From the NCBI GenBank assembly GCA_028571685.1, contig CM053166.1:58056111-58120110 (forward strand): DNA of 64,000 nucleotides. Reading direction: 5' to 3'. This DNA comes from Heterohyrax brucei (lineage: Eukaryota > Chordata > Mammalia > Hyracoidea > Procaviidae). The position numbers were made by a program, and so were the translations under genes. Shown piece by piece: positions 21,650 through 30,788 of the stretch. Below the pieces are notes generated by a model. It was not told the DNA's origin, did no database searches, and saw only the letters and a list, made by a program, of their open reading frames with translations. Position 1 is the stretch's first letter; each line of letters begins with the position of its first letter.

Positions 21650-22128
21650 TGTTATAGAAAATGCGGGGGCGAATGACACCCAGGAGGAGGCAAGAGGCTG
21701 TTTATTGCACTGGCGGGCCAACGGGACCTTCACAGGTTCCAACAATTGGCCCCGAGTAGGGTTTCGGGAGGGTAGATATAGTGCAGTTTGAGGATGTCAT
21801 GGTTGAGACAAATGGGGTGAGCGGGCGGGGTTCTGAGGGGGCACATCCTGCTAGGCAGGAGTGAGGCTTTGAAGGGGCGCATCCTGCCAGGTGGGAGTGA
21901 GGCTTATCAAAGGGAAATATCCTGTCAGGCGGGGGGGCCGGGCTGAGAAGGGGGGAAAGGGGAGTATCCTGTCAGGCAGGCACCGGGCTTATCAAAGGAC
22001 AGTGTCGGAGAGTGTCCTGTCAGGCAAGAGCTGGCTGAGAAGGGGGAAGGGAGTATCGTATCCTGTCAGGCGGTGGCAGGGGCAGCAAGGAGGGGGAGGA
22101 AAAATTTTCAGTCTCAGTTATCCATATT
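21650..22128 (-). repeat. 5' LTR of the provirus
   Basis: A 479-bp LTR that is the promoter side of the provirus. The polyadenylation signal is at 21701-21706 (reverse AATAAA). U3 carries an array of CCTGACAGGATA-like motifs and CCTTTGATAAGCC-like motifs. Forward ORFs across both LTRs are repeat artefacts. Confidence 0.9.
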
Positions 22129-22361
22129 ATAGAGACCAAAGTATTTCAGTGGTTACCAGGAGCTGGAGAAGACAGGAAGGGGGAGATATTGCTTAAGGGG
22201 AATGAGCTTCTGCTAAACATGAGGAAGCTTGGAAATGGGTAGTGGTAATGGCATTGTACAATCATTGGGAATGTAATGCTTGTGTACAACATGGGGAATT
22301 TAAATGATGTCAGTGAATTGTACACACAAAAATGGCTGACATATGACTGATATGTATGTAT

Positions 22362-23115
22362 ATGGGGAAACCGTGGCAGTATATTCGTTGAGTGCTACAG
22401 CTGCTAACCAAAAGGCCTGCAGTTAGAATCCACCAGGTGCTCTTTGGAAACTCTATGGAGCAGTTCTACTGTCCTGTGGGGTCGCTATATCAAAGTTAGC
22501 TAGGGAACCCGATCTCTGCTGCCACATACTAACATATTTTACTCCAGAATCTAACATTTTCTAGGGATAACAAAGGTCATGGATTGCATTGTAGAACACA
22601 CACAGTATTGATAAGACTATCACAGGAACGTGATCTGCCAGGCATCAACAGTTCTGCCTGGCAGTTTGTGATGCAAATACCAGTTCTTCCTGGCAGTTGT
22701 GATGCAAATATAACAATTCCTCCTGGTAATTGTGAAGGAGCAGCAGTAGCCTCAAATACAATCGAAAACCAAGTTACTACCTCCCCTCCCACCTATGACA
22801 TTGTCCCTTGCTTTTACCAATAAAAAGCACCCCAAAAATGTATAGTGGGTCTTTTTCCACTCTTGGAGACTGGCCCGTTCCCTCTTTGGAACATACTTTC
22901 CCTTAATAAACTTTTCTGTCATTTGCTACCAAAAAGGATGCATCCTCGTGTTCTTCGGGGGAGGGGAATCCCAGTTTGCCACCAGTCAGGAGGCTGAACT
23001 TGCTAGCTTGATCTCTAGAACCCGAATCAGGTCATTCGGGGTCTAATCAGCTGCATGACCTCAACAGCTATGAGTCAGAATCGACTCAATGGCAGTAGGT
23101 TTGGGTTTGGTTTTT
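22362..23115 (+). mobile_element. AfroSINE split by an LTR
   Basis: A forward AfroSINE in two pieces, 22362-22488 ('gaaaccgtggcag' to 'gtggggtcgctat') and 23067-23115 ('gctatgagtcagaatcgac' to 'ggtttgggtttgg'). An LTR is inserted between them with duplication of GCTAT. Confidence 0.9.
22489..23066 (+). mobile_element. Solo LTR, copy a
   Basis: A 578-bp LTR with a perfect GCTAT target duplication (22484-22488 and 23067-23071). It ends in CCTCAACA; the 5' TG is mutated. It holds repeated 'tgatgcaaata' and 'cctggcagtt' phrases near 22640-22710, 'ccaataaaaagc' near 22818 and 'taataaac' near 22904 as polyadenylation signals. It is the same family as 23298-23858, in opposite orientation. Confidence 0.85.
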
Positions 23116-23126
23116 GTGTATGTATA

Positions 23127-23292
23127 TGGAACCCCAGAGGCACAGTGGTTAAAAGCTCAGCTGCTAACCAAAAGGTTGGCAGTTAGAATCCACCAGTCAC
23201 TCCTTGGAAACTCTACAGAGCAGTTACGCTCTGTCCTATAGGGTCTCTATGACCTGGACTCCACTGGGCAGCAACAGGCTTCCTTTTTTTTG
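23127..23292 (+). mobile_element. AfroSINE
   Basis: A forward AfroSINE: 'ggaaccccagaggcacagtg', 'cagctgctaaccaaaaggtt', 'cactccttggaaactcta' and 'gggtctctatgacctgga'. It ends in a T-rich tail that received the next LTR. Confidence 0.88.
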
Positions 23293-23297
23293 GTTTG

Positions 23298-23858
23298 TGT
23301 CAAGGTCACATAACTGATAAGGCCCCAAGTGTTCCTGATTCGGGTTCCAGAGATCAAGCTAGTAAGTTTGGTCTCCTGACAGGTGGCAAACTGGGCTCCA
23401 TCTCCCCTAAAGCACACAAGGATGCACCTTTTTGGTACCAAATGAAGGAAAAGTTTATTAAGGGAAAGTATGTTTCAAAGTACCCAGTCTCCATGAGTGG
23501 AAAAAGACGCAGCATAGATTTTGGGGGTGCTTTTTATTGGCAAAATTAGGGGGCGATATCACAGACAGGAGTCAGAGGTAGTAACTCAGTTTCTGACTGG
23601 GTTTGAGGCTACTGTAGCCACCTCACAACTGCCTGTATTTGCATCACAACTGCCAGGAAGAACTGATATTTGCATCACAAGCTGCCAGGGAGAACTGTTG
23701 ATATGTTGCACATCAGGTTCCCTAGGTAACCTCATCAATACTGTGCTTGTTCTATAATGCAATCCACAACCTTTGGTATCCCCAGGAAATGTTAAATTCT
23801 GGGGTAAAATATATTAGTATGTGGCAGCAGAGATCAGGTTCCCCAGCTAACCTTGACA
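23298..23858 (-). mobile_element. Solo LTR, copy b
   Basis: A 561-bp LTR, read in reverse as TGTCAAGGTTAGCTGGGG to GACCTTGACA, with a perfect GTTTG duplication (23293-23297 and 23859-23863). Its ends form the inverted pair TGTCAAGGT/ACCTTGACA. It carries reverse AATAAA signals. It lies 231 bp from copy a in the opposite orientation, with a different duplication, so the two inserted independently. Confidence 0.88.
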
Positions 23859-23869
23859 GTTTGTATATA

Positions 23870-24429
23870 TGAGGACTGCCAATTAAATTCACAAACTCAT
23901 CCTAGAAAAAGTGCTACATATCTCATTGCTGAATATCACTAGAGTCACCTTTTAAGTACTTCCCTTGGAAGGCTATACATCAATGCCAGCACCTAGTCTA
24001 CTCTTCGAAGCAATTTTGGAACTCTTTTCTGGAATGGCCATCAGAGCTATTGTTGTATTGCCCTTGGTGTCCTGAATGTCAGCAAAATGTCTTCTTTCCA
24101 ATATTTCCTTTATCTTCAGGTAGGGAAAAAAGTCACTGGGGTCAGATCAGGTGAGTAGAGAGGATGTTCCAATACAGTAATTTGTTTACTGGCTAAAAAC
24201 TCTCTCACAAACAAGTATACAATTAAGTTTGCAAATTTGCCATCTTGTCAATGTATGCAATGGCTGTTCCAGAAAGAGTTCCAAAATGGCTTTGAAGGGA
24301 GGACTAGGCAATGTCTTCAGTGTACAGCTTCCCAAGGGGAGTACTTTGAAGGTGACCATAGGGATATTCAGCAGTGAGATATGTAGCACTTAGAACAATT
24401 AAGTTCATAGACTTAATTGTCAGACCTCC
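23870..24429 (-). mobile_element. Foldback mariner derivative, copy 1
   Basis: A 560-bp element with mariner-type ends. The left end TGAGGACTGCCAATTAA and the right end (reverse) GGAGGTCTGACAATTAA are inverted copies. The left flank is TA; the right has TG in its place. The first and last ~180 bp are inverted copies of the same mariner 3' part. The long arm (left, antisense) extends into transposase sequence; the short right arm is sense. A third, internal end-like sequence 'acaattaagtttgcaaa' sits near 24220-24236 at the junction. It is non-coding. A second copy with the same junction is at 42349-42909. Confidence 0.85.
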
Positions 24430-24442
24430 TGTGTAAATTAAA

Positions 24443-24625
24443 AAACTAAACCCAGTGCCATCGAGCCAATTCTGACTTTTCACAGTCTAGTAGAATACAA
24501 GTCCAAATTCAGGGTGTCAGCTCCAGGGGAAGTCTCTTTCTCTTTGCTAGGTCTAGAGGAAGGGCCTTCTTGTCAGTCTTCCCCTGGACTAGGAGCCTCT
24601 GCACACAGGGACCTGTTTAAACCTG
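24443..24625 (-). mobile_element. AfroSINE scrap and MaLR LTR fragment
   Basis: 24443-24476 is a short AfroSINE piece ('cagtgccatcgagccaatt'). 24478-24625 is a reverse MaLR LTR piece ('cacagtctagtagaata', 'agggtgtcagctccagggg'). Confidence 0.7.
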
Positions 24626-24647
24626 CTCAAAATAATGGCTGCCTCAC

Positions 24648-25167
24648 TGTCATGGACTGAATTATGTCCTCCAAGAATATGTGTCAACTTGGTTAGGCCA
24701 TGACTCCCAATATTGTGTCATTGTCCTCTACTTTGTAATTGTAATTTTATGCTAATGAGGATTAGCGTGGGATTATAATCCCTTTACCCAGGTCACATCC
24801 CTGATCCAATGTAAAGGGACTTTCTCTGAAGTGTGGCCTACTGCACCACCTTTTCCCTCTCAAAAGAAGAAAGAAAAAGAGAAGTGAGCAGAGAGAGAGG
24901 GGAACCTCATACCACCAAGAAAGCAGTGCTGGGAGCAGAGCGTGTCCTGTGCATCAGAGTTCCCCCTTGTGGAGAAACTCCTAGTCCAGAGGAAGACTGA
25001 TAAGCAGGACCTTCCTCTAGAGGCAGCAAAGAGAAAAACCCTTCCCCTGGAGCTGATACCCTGAATTTGGACTTGTATTCTACTAGCCTATGAGAAAATT
25101 AATTTTTCTTTGTCAAAGTCATTCACTTGAGGTGTTTCTGTTATAGCAGCACTAGATGACTAAGACA
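24648..25167 (+). mobile_element. MaLR-type solo LTR
   Basis: A forward LTR of 520 bp (TGTCATGGACTGAATT to GACTAAGACA). The flanks CTCAC and TTCAC match at 4 of 5 positions. Confidence 0.85.
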
Positions 25168-25414
25168 TTCACTCATGATGGGCATGACCTTCTACTCCCC
25201 TTGAGAGGATGGTCCCATCTATAATAAGTAGACATCTGCAGTGCTCTGCATTGGGGCAAAATCATGGGGCCCTATTTCAGGAGCCCCCACAACCACTCAT
25301 TGCCCTTCATTTCTGGGGAGTTCATGATCATTGTGCTATTTGTAGAGTTTTCCCTCAGTTAATCCCACACTGTTTTTGCATCATCCATAATGACAACAAC
25401 AAAAATAGCAATTT
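25168..25414. other. No recognised feature
   Basis: A short non-repetitive stretch. Nothing supportable is seen. Confidence 0.4.
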
Positions 25415-25762
25415 AAATGTTTTTGTCAGTGCCCATTGAGTTGGCATTCAACTCATGGTGAGCCCATGCACAACTCTTGGAAACACTGCCCAGCCCTGGA
25501 TCATCTCAATGAGTAGCTGCAGACTGGACCACTGTGATGCATAGGGTTTTCACTGGCTGATTTTCAGAAATAGACCACCAGGCTGTTCTTCCTACTCCCT
25601 TAATCTAGAAGCTTTGCTCAAACCTGTTCAGCATCATAGCAACAACATACAGCTTCCATTGATGGACAGATGGTAGCTGTCATGAGGTACATTGGCTGAG
25701 AATCAAACCAGGGTCTCCCTCATAGAAAGTGAGACTTCTACCACTGAACTACCACTATCCCC
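25415..25762 (-). mobile_element. tRNA-Gly-derived SINE with RTE-like tail
   Basis: On the minus strand it starts near 25762 with a tRNA-like head: 'gtggtagttcagtggtagaa' as A box and 'ggtttgattctc' as B box, resembling tRNA-Gly(GCC). The body contains 'ctatttctgaaaatcagcc', the module also seen in the long AfroSINE. The tail 'ctcaccatgagttgaatgcc' resembles the RTE 3' end. The internal RNA polymerase III promoter would drive its transcription; reverse transcription would depend on RTE. Confidence 0.8.
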
Positions 25763-26019
25763 TAAATTCAATTACTGACTACTTATTTTGTGAGACACTT
25801 TTCTAAACACTGCATGAATTTATTTAATCCTTAAAACAACTCCATGAGATAGATATTATTATCTCCTTATTTAATAATTGAGGAAGATGAAGCACAGAAA
25901 AATTAAGTTATATGCTCACGGTCACACAGCTTTGAAGTAGCCTAACCAGGATTTGAAACCCAGGCAGCCTAGTGCCAACATTTAGCCATTAATCACTGCA
26001 CTGTGACAGGCAGTTATTA
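25763..26019. other. Possible old repeat (MIR-like)
   Basis: 'tttaatccttaaaacaactc', 'attattatctccttatttaa' and 'gaggaagatgaagcacagaa' resemble the core of an ancient MIR or related SINE. The match is partial and was made by eye. Confidence 0.45.
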
Positions 26020-26535
26020 GTCATATATTGCTGAGTAACAAATTACTCCAAAATTTAGCAGCATAAAACTATAAACATTTATTGTTGCACATGGTTTCTA
26101 AGGGCTGGAAATTGGAAGTGACTTTGTTGTATGCTTCTGGCTCAGCGTATCTTCTGGGGAAAGTTGTGGTCAAGCTGTTGGCCAGGGCTGTAGCCTCTGA
26201 AGTCTTGACTGGGACTGGAGCATTGGCTTCTGAGGTCATTCACGTGGTTGTTGCAGGAAGCCTCACCAAGGAGGGTTCTCCATAGGGCTGCTCAGGACAA
26301 GGTTTCTCCTAGAGCAAGTGATATGAGAGAGTGACAGAGAAACAAAAAGAGAGAGCCATGCACCACTCTGCTTTTTATGACCTAGTCTCCCAGTCATACA
26401 CCATTACTTCTGCTTTATTCTATTTATTCATTAAATTCACCCCACACTCAATAGAAGGTGACTACACAATCCAGATATCATTGGGTACTATCTTTGAGGC
26501 TGGCTACCACAGGTATGGGGAGAAGCCACGTAGAA
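26020..26535 (+). mobile_element. Old mammalian interspersed repeat
   Basis: A recognisable widespread mammalian repeat ('tattgctgagtaacaaatta', 'gcataaaactataaacattt', 'gtcaagctgttggccagggc', 'gaggctggctaccacagg'). I do not assign a name. The same family forms the outermost layer of the nest at 46240-61505. Confidence 0.65.
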
Positions 26536-26654
26536 AATGACCTTGGCTTTCAGAAGACTTGTTTTTGAGGTGACAGCAAAAAGCTACCTAGCCCAGTACT
26601 AATGTCAGCCACCACTCAAGCCCTTGCCCTGTGTCTGATACATTTTCCCAGGTG

Positions 26655-26820
26655 CTACAGCACCCTGGGGGCATAGTAGTTAAGATTTCAGCTGCTAACC
26701 AAAAAGCTGACAGTCTGAATCCACCAACTGCTCCTTGGAAAGCCTATAGGGTGGTACTATTCTGTCCTATAGATTCACTAAGAGTCAGAATTGATTTGAC
26801 AGCAATGGTTTATTTCTTTT
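26655..26820 (+). mobile_element. AfroSINE
   Basis: A forward copy with 'ccctgggggcatagtagtta', 'cagctgctaaccaaaaagct', 'ctccttggaaagcctatag' and 'gagtcagaattgatttgac'. Confidence 0.85.
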
Positions 26821-27082
26821 AAAGGACAGGTGTAACAGACTCATCTAGTACAGGAGCTCTGTGAGGCCAAGTCTTACTTTTTGTATGCCATACGGTTGTC
26901 AGGACTTTGTGAATTTTTAAAATTGTTTTACTGTCATAAAAAATATAACAAAACACTTGCCAGGTTCACATTTTTTATGTATACAATTCAGTGACATTGA
27001 TTATATTCATCATGTTGTACAACCATTATCACCAATCCAAACCAAACACATTGCCACTGAGTTGATTCCAACTCACAGAGAT

Positions 27083-28051
27083 TGTCATGGATTGCACTGT
27101 GTCCCCCCAAAAATGTGTGTAGCCATTTGGCTGGGCCATCATTCCCAATATTTTGAGATTTTCCTATGGTACACATCCTAATCTCTGCCTGTGGCTAATA
27201 GACAGGATGATAATGTTAAAAGAGGATTAGGGTAGGACTTCAACACCCTTTGCTAAGGGAATTTCCCCGGAGTGTGGCTTGTACCACCTTTTACCCTTTC
27301 CTCCTATGGAAGATAAAATGAGAGGGAGGCAACACAAGAATAAAAAGGGGTGCATCCTGAGATCTCCACTAAAAGACTGCAATTGATGGTCCAGCGGTTT
27401 CAGGGTTCCCCTGAGAGCACGGCCCCTGGCCCTGATGCTGCCCTTGCCCATAAATCATAACGCAGGTCCACTCTTTGGACACGAATGGATGGGACTTGGC
27501 AATGCAGAGTGACCATATATTGGATACACTTTATGGTCCTATACATCTATAGAATATCATCCTGCTGACCTCTGGCTGGAGGAAGGAGAGTGGGTGGAGA
27601 GGAGGGGAAAGGAGGCTGTTGGGAGGATGAGACATGTATGGAGCAGAGAGGAATAATGTGCTGCCACTGGGCAGGGAGAGCAGTGGAAGCTGCATATAGG
27701 TGGGCATGTAAATTTATATGGGAATGTACATTTTCACTCAGTTATATTAAATAAAAAATAAAAAAAAAGAGAGGGAGGCAAGCAGAAAATTGGGAACCTC
27801 ACACCATCAAGAAAGCAGCACTGGGAGTACAGGGTGTCCTTCAGACTCGAGATTCCTATAACAAGATGCTCACTGACCACAGACTGATGCCATACAAGGA
27901 CTTTCCTTCAGAGCCAACAGAGCCTTTGCCTGGAGTGGACACCTTGAATTTGGACTTGTAACCTACAGGACTGTGTAAGAATAAGCTTTCCTTTGTTAAA
28001 GCTATCCACTTCATGGTACTTCTATTAGAGTAGCACTAGATGACTAAAACA
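27083..28051 (+). mobile_element. MaLR-type LTR with L1 inserted
   Basis: A forward LTR (TGTCATGGATTG to GACTAAAACA) with a perfect GAGAT duplication. An L1 3' end was inserted inside it at 27333-27768. Confidence 0.88.
27333..27768 (+). mobile_element. 5'-truncated L1 3'UTR insertion
   Basis: A 436-bp L1 3'UTR ending in an A-rich tail, flanked by a perfect 13-bp duplication GAGAGGGAGGCAA (27320-27332 and 27769-27781). It is nearly the same sequence as 60607-61030, so it belongs to a relatively recent L1 lineage. Confidence 0.92.
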
Positions 28052-28639
28052 GAGATCCTGTAGGACAGAGTAGAACTCCATAGAGTTTCCAAGGAGCTCC
28101 TGGAAGATTCAAACTGCTAACCTTTTGGTTAGCAGCCACAGCACTTAACCATGATACCACCAGGGTTTCCACCATCATCACCATCCCTTCCTGTGTCATT
28201 CCACCACCATTAACAGAAACTCAGTGCCCCCTCAGCCATGAATCTCCCTTTCTCCAACTCCCGCCCATGGTAACTACCAATAAAAATTTGCTTATTTCAT
28301 GTAAGTGAAATTATGCAGTATTTGTCCTTTTGTGACTGATTTTACTCAGCATAATAGTTTCAGGGTTCATTCATGTTACAGAATGTATCAAGATTTCATT
28401 TCTCTTTACAGCTGAGTAATATTCCATTGTATGTATGTATTACATTTCTGTAAACCCTGTTGAAGGATATTTGGGTTATTTCTACTTTTTGGCTATTGTG
28501 AGAAGTACTTCAGTCAATACTGATGCGTGGGTTTCTGTTTGCATTCCTGTTTTCAGTTCTTTTGGGTATATACTGAGGTTTGGGATTGCTGGGGATTTTT
28601 AAGTGGCTGACTGACAGTAAAGAAATAGAAGATGCATGC

Positions 28640-28912
28640 ACTGATAACTGCTGCTAGTTTTTATTTGTTGTGTCTTATACAAAGTTTTACAGAGCAAATT
28701 AATTTATCATTAAACATTTAAACACGTTATTTTGTGACATTAGTTGCCAACCCCATAACATGTTAGCACTCTCTTCTTCTCAACACTGGGTCCCCCATTA
28801 TCACCTTTATTGTCCCCTCCTGCTTTCATGTCCTTGCCCCTGTGTTGATGTGCCCTTTAGTTTCATTTCATTTTATGTGCCTGTCTAATCTTTGGCTGAA
28901 GGTGAACCTCAC
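28640..28912 (-). mobile_element. L1 3'UTR fragment
   Basis: A reverse copy of the 3'UTR type seen forward at 58830-59095: 'gtgccctttagtttcatttc' and 'gcctgtctaatctttggctg' here correspond to the reverse complement of that region. Confidence 0.75.
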
Positions 28913-29288
28913 ACTGCCAGTTTTTAGACTACTATGCTAAGCTCTTTGCATACTTTCTCTGAAACCAACAGTAAGTACAATTATTCTCAGTTTTCAAGGG
29001 ATTAGTTAACTGGCTTAATGTCACACAGCTAGTTGGGAGACTAAGTCGACACAGATGGATCACTTAGTAAACCAAATGTCTGCAAGTCATCAAGCTTGAT
29101 ATAGCATACATTCAGTCCAAGAACCTTGAGATGATGGAATGTATAATGCAGCTACTTATGGAAAGATTCCTAGAAGCAAGTGGTAAGCCAAGTTTTGAAG
29201 ATATTCCATCATCAGGCATCCAGTGGGGAAGCTAGGAGCAAAACTGGCTGCAAAAGAGAGCACTACTTTGTCTAAAATCCTGGCAATT
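28913..29288. other. Possible MIR-like remnant
   Basis: 'ttaactggcttaatgtcaca' and 'cagctagttgggagactaa' near 29000-29045 look like the tail of an ancient SINE. No other feature is seen. Confidence 0.4.
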
Positions 29289-29510
29289 GGGAGGCAAGAC
29301 CAAGATGGCAGACTAGTCACATGTCTCCTCAATTCTCTCTGAAAACTAAGACCTAGAAAAACAGTTGAATGGAGTAGAGCAGATATTCTGAGAGCCCTAA
29401 GATCAGGTGTGGGGTTATGAGATCAGACTGGGCAACAGGAAGGGAAAAACTACCTCTGGCAGAGGCGAGACAGCAGCACAAAGAGTCCTGCTTCTGCTGG
29501 CACAGCATCT

Positions 29511-30717
29511 GAGAGGCTTACAGGTATGAGTGCCATCTTTGTTAACTGGGAGACTGGGATTCGGAATGCCAAACCTGAGACCTGGCAGGAGCTGGCTGCC
29601 ATGGTGAGCTGTAGTGCCTAAGTAAATAGTGTCTTTTGCAGCAGAAAGGCTGTGCTTAAGACAGTCACATCTAGAGAATCTAGTAGGGCTGATGACTGAG
29701 GATACCAGTGCCCCTCCCCCTTCTCTTCTCTGAACTGCACCATAGATACTGCTGGCTCAGCGCAAGAGAGGTAGCTTGGGCAGGATGTCATCTTAGTCAG
29801 CTGAGAGGCTAAGTCAGACACATCCAAGGGCCCAGTTGGGGTAGGGTGCCACATTCAACAACAGTACCTGACTGAACAGTGTCTCTCCCAGTAAGAAAGC
29901 TGTTTCTAATACAGAGAACATAGTGGTAGCTGGTGACAGAGTATGCCAGTGCCTGTACCTCTCCCTTCTTTGAGCCACATCGTAGCATCTGTGGATGCAG
30001 CCCCTGAGAGACTCAACAAGTAGGTCACCATCTTTGTCATCTAGGAGGCAGGGCCTGCCACCCCTGAGGGCCCAGCTGGTAGTGGCTTTTGCTGGACAGT
30101 GCTTCTCTCAGCAGAAAAGCAGTTTTCAAGAAAATTGCATCTAGAGAATGCAATGGTGGTTGCCAGCTTAGTGTGGTGGTGTCATTTCTCCCTCCCTTCA
30201 CTGGGCCATGCCAGAGCATCTGCTGAAAGGACCCTTAAAGATTCCATAAGTAGGGTACCATCTTTGTCAGCCAGGAGGTGGGGCCTGCCACCCCAGAAGT
30301 CCCAGCTCCTACCACCTGTCACTGAATGGTGCCTCTCTCATCAGAAAAGAGTTTTTAAGATAGGGACATCTAGAGAACACAGCAGTGGCTAGGAGCTGAG
30401 TGTGGTGGCACCCTTCTCTCCTCCCCTCTCTGAGCTCCACCATAGTGTCTGCTGGTGTGACTCTGGAGAGTCAGTATGAGTAGTTCACCATCTTTATCAG
30501 CCAGGAGGTGGTGCCTGCCACCCCTAAGGGCCCAGCTGGGGCCAGCCACCAAGACGAGCAGCATCATGTGGCTGGACAGCATCTTTCTCATGAGAGAAGC
30601 TGTACACAAATCAGGTGCAACTAGAGAATGCAGTGGCGGCTGGCAGCCAAGTCTAGTGGTGCCCTTACTCACTCCATTCTTAGAGTTATGCCATGGCTCA
30701 TGTTGGTGCAACACCAG
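29511..30717 (+). repeat. Five tandem L1 5'UTR monomers
   Basis: Five diverged units of about 230-255 bp: 29511-29766, 29767-30006, 30007-30237, 30238-30465 and 30466-30717. Each has a 'ccatctttgtcagccaggag'-like start, 'gggcctgccacccc'-like and 'cagaaaagc'-like middles, a 'catctagagaatg'-like block and a 'ctctctgagccaccatag'-like end. Tandem 5'UTR monomers act as the promoter in some L1 lineages, as in rodents, so this is likely the L1 promoter. A partial unit precedes the first monomer. Confidence 0.8.
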
Positions 30718-30788
30718 AGAAGCTGAACAGCTTTTTGATGGCATGAAGACAGCAATCAATATTTAACCATTTGAAGAAGCAGACCACC

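Larger units (their letters stand above)
16070..22128 (-). mobile_element. Endogenous retrovirus, ERV-E-like, defective
   Basis: A 6.06-kb provirus on the minus strand with two LTRs (16070-16551 and 21650-22128), flanked by a perfect ATAGA duplication (16065-16069 and 22129-22133). In transcription order it holds the 5' LTR, a tRNA-Glu primer site, gag, protease, an integrase piece, a betaretrovirus-like RT piece, an env remnant, a polypurine tract and the 3' LTR. The LTR pair differs at roughly 20 of 480 positions by eye, so the insertion is fairly young for this window. All genes carry stops, frameshifts or deletions. The gammaretrovirus-type RT and RNase H expected between protease and integrase are missing. 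Confidence 0.92.
15003..22352 (+). mobile_element. Old L1 3' end, split by three insertions
   Basis: One L1 3' segment is visible in three pieces. They are about 15003-15200 ('atgacccagcaatcgcaatt', 'cattattcacaatagcc'), 15963-16064 ('atataatcccactcacatg') and 22134-22352 ('agtggttaccaggagctgg', 'tcagtgaattgtacac'). The pieces are collinear. They are separated by an AfroSINE, an LTR with a CATAC duplication and a provirus with an ATAGA duplication. The L1 is therefore the oldest layer here. Confidence 0.85.
27033..28171 (-). mobile_element. AfroSINE split by a MaLR LTR
   Basis: A reverse AfroSINE in two pieces (27033-27082 and 28052-28171) separated by the LTR at 27083-28051, with duplication of GAGAT (27078-27082 and 28052-28056). 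The second piece contains 'ggacagagtagaactcca' and 'accaccagggtttcc'. Confidence 0.88.
26885..28600 (-). mobile_element. Old L1 3' end carrying a nested insertion
   Basis: A reverse L1 3' segment: 26885-27032 ('catgttgtacaaccattatc') continues at 28172-28600 ('gtaactaccaataaaaattt', 'gtatttgtccttttgtgac', 'cctgttttcagttcttttg'). The interruption is an AfroSINE that itself contains a MaLR LTR with an L1 inside it. Confidence 0.82.

Noticed and set aside
24186-24389. ORFs at 24186-24389 and 42623-42868
   Set aside because: Antisense to the mariner transposase remnant in the foldback elements.
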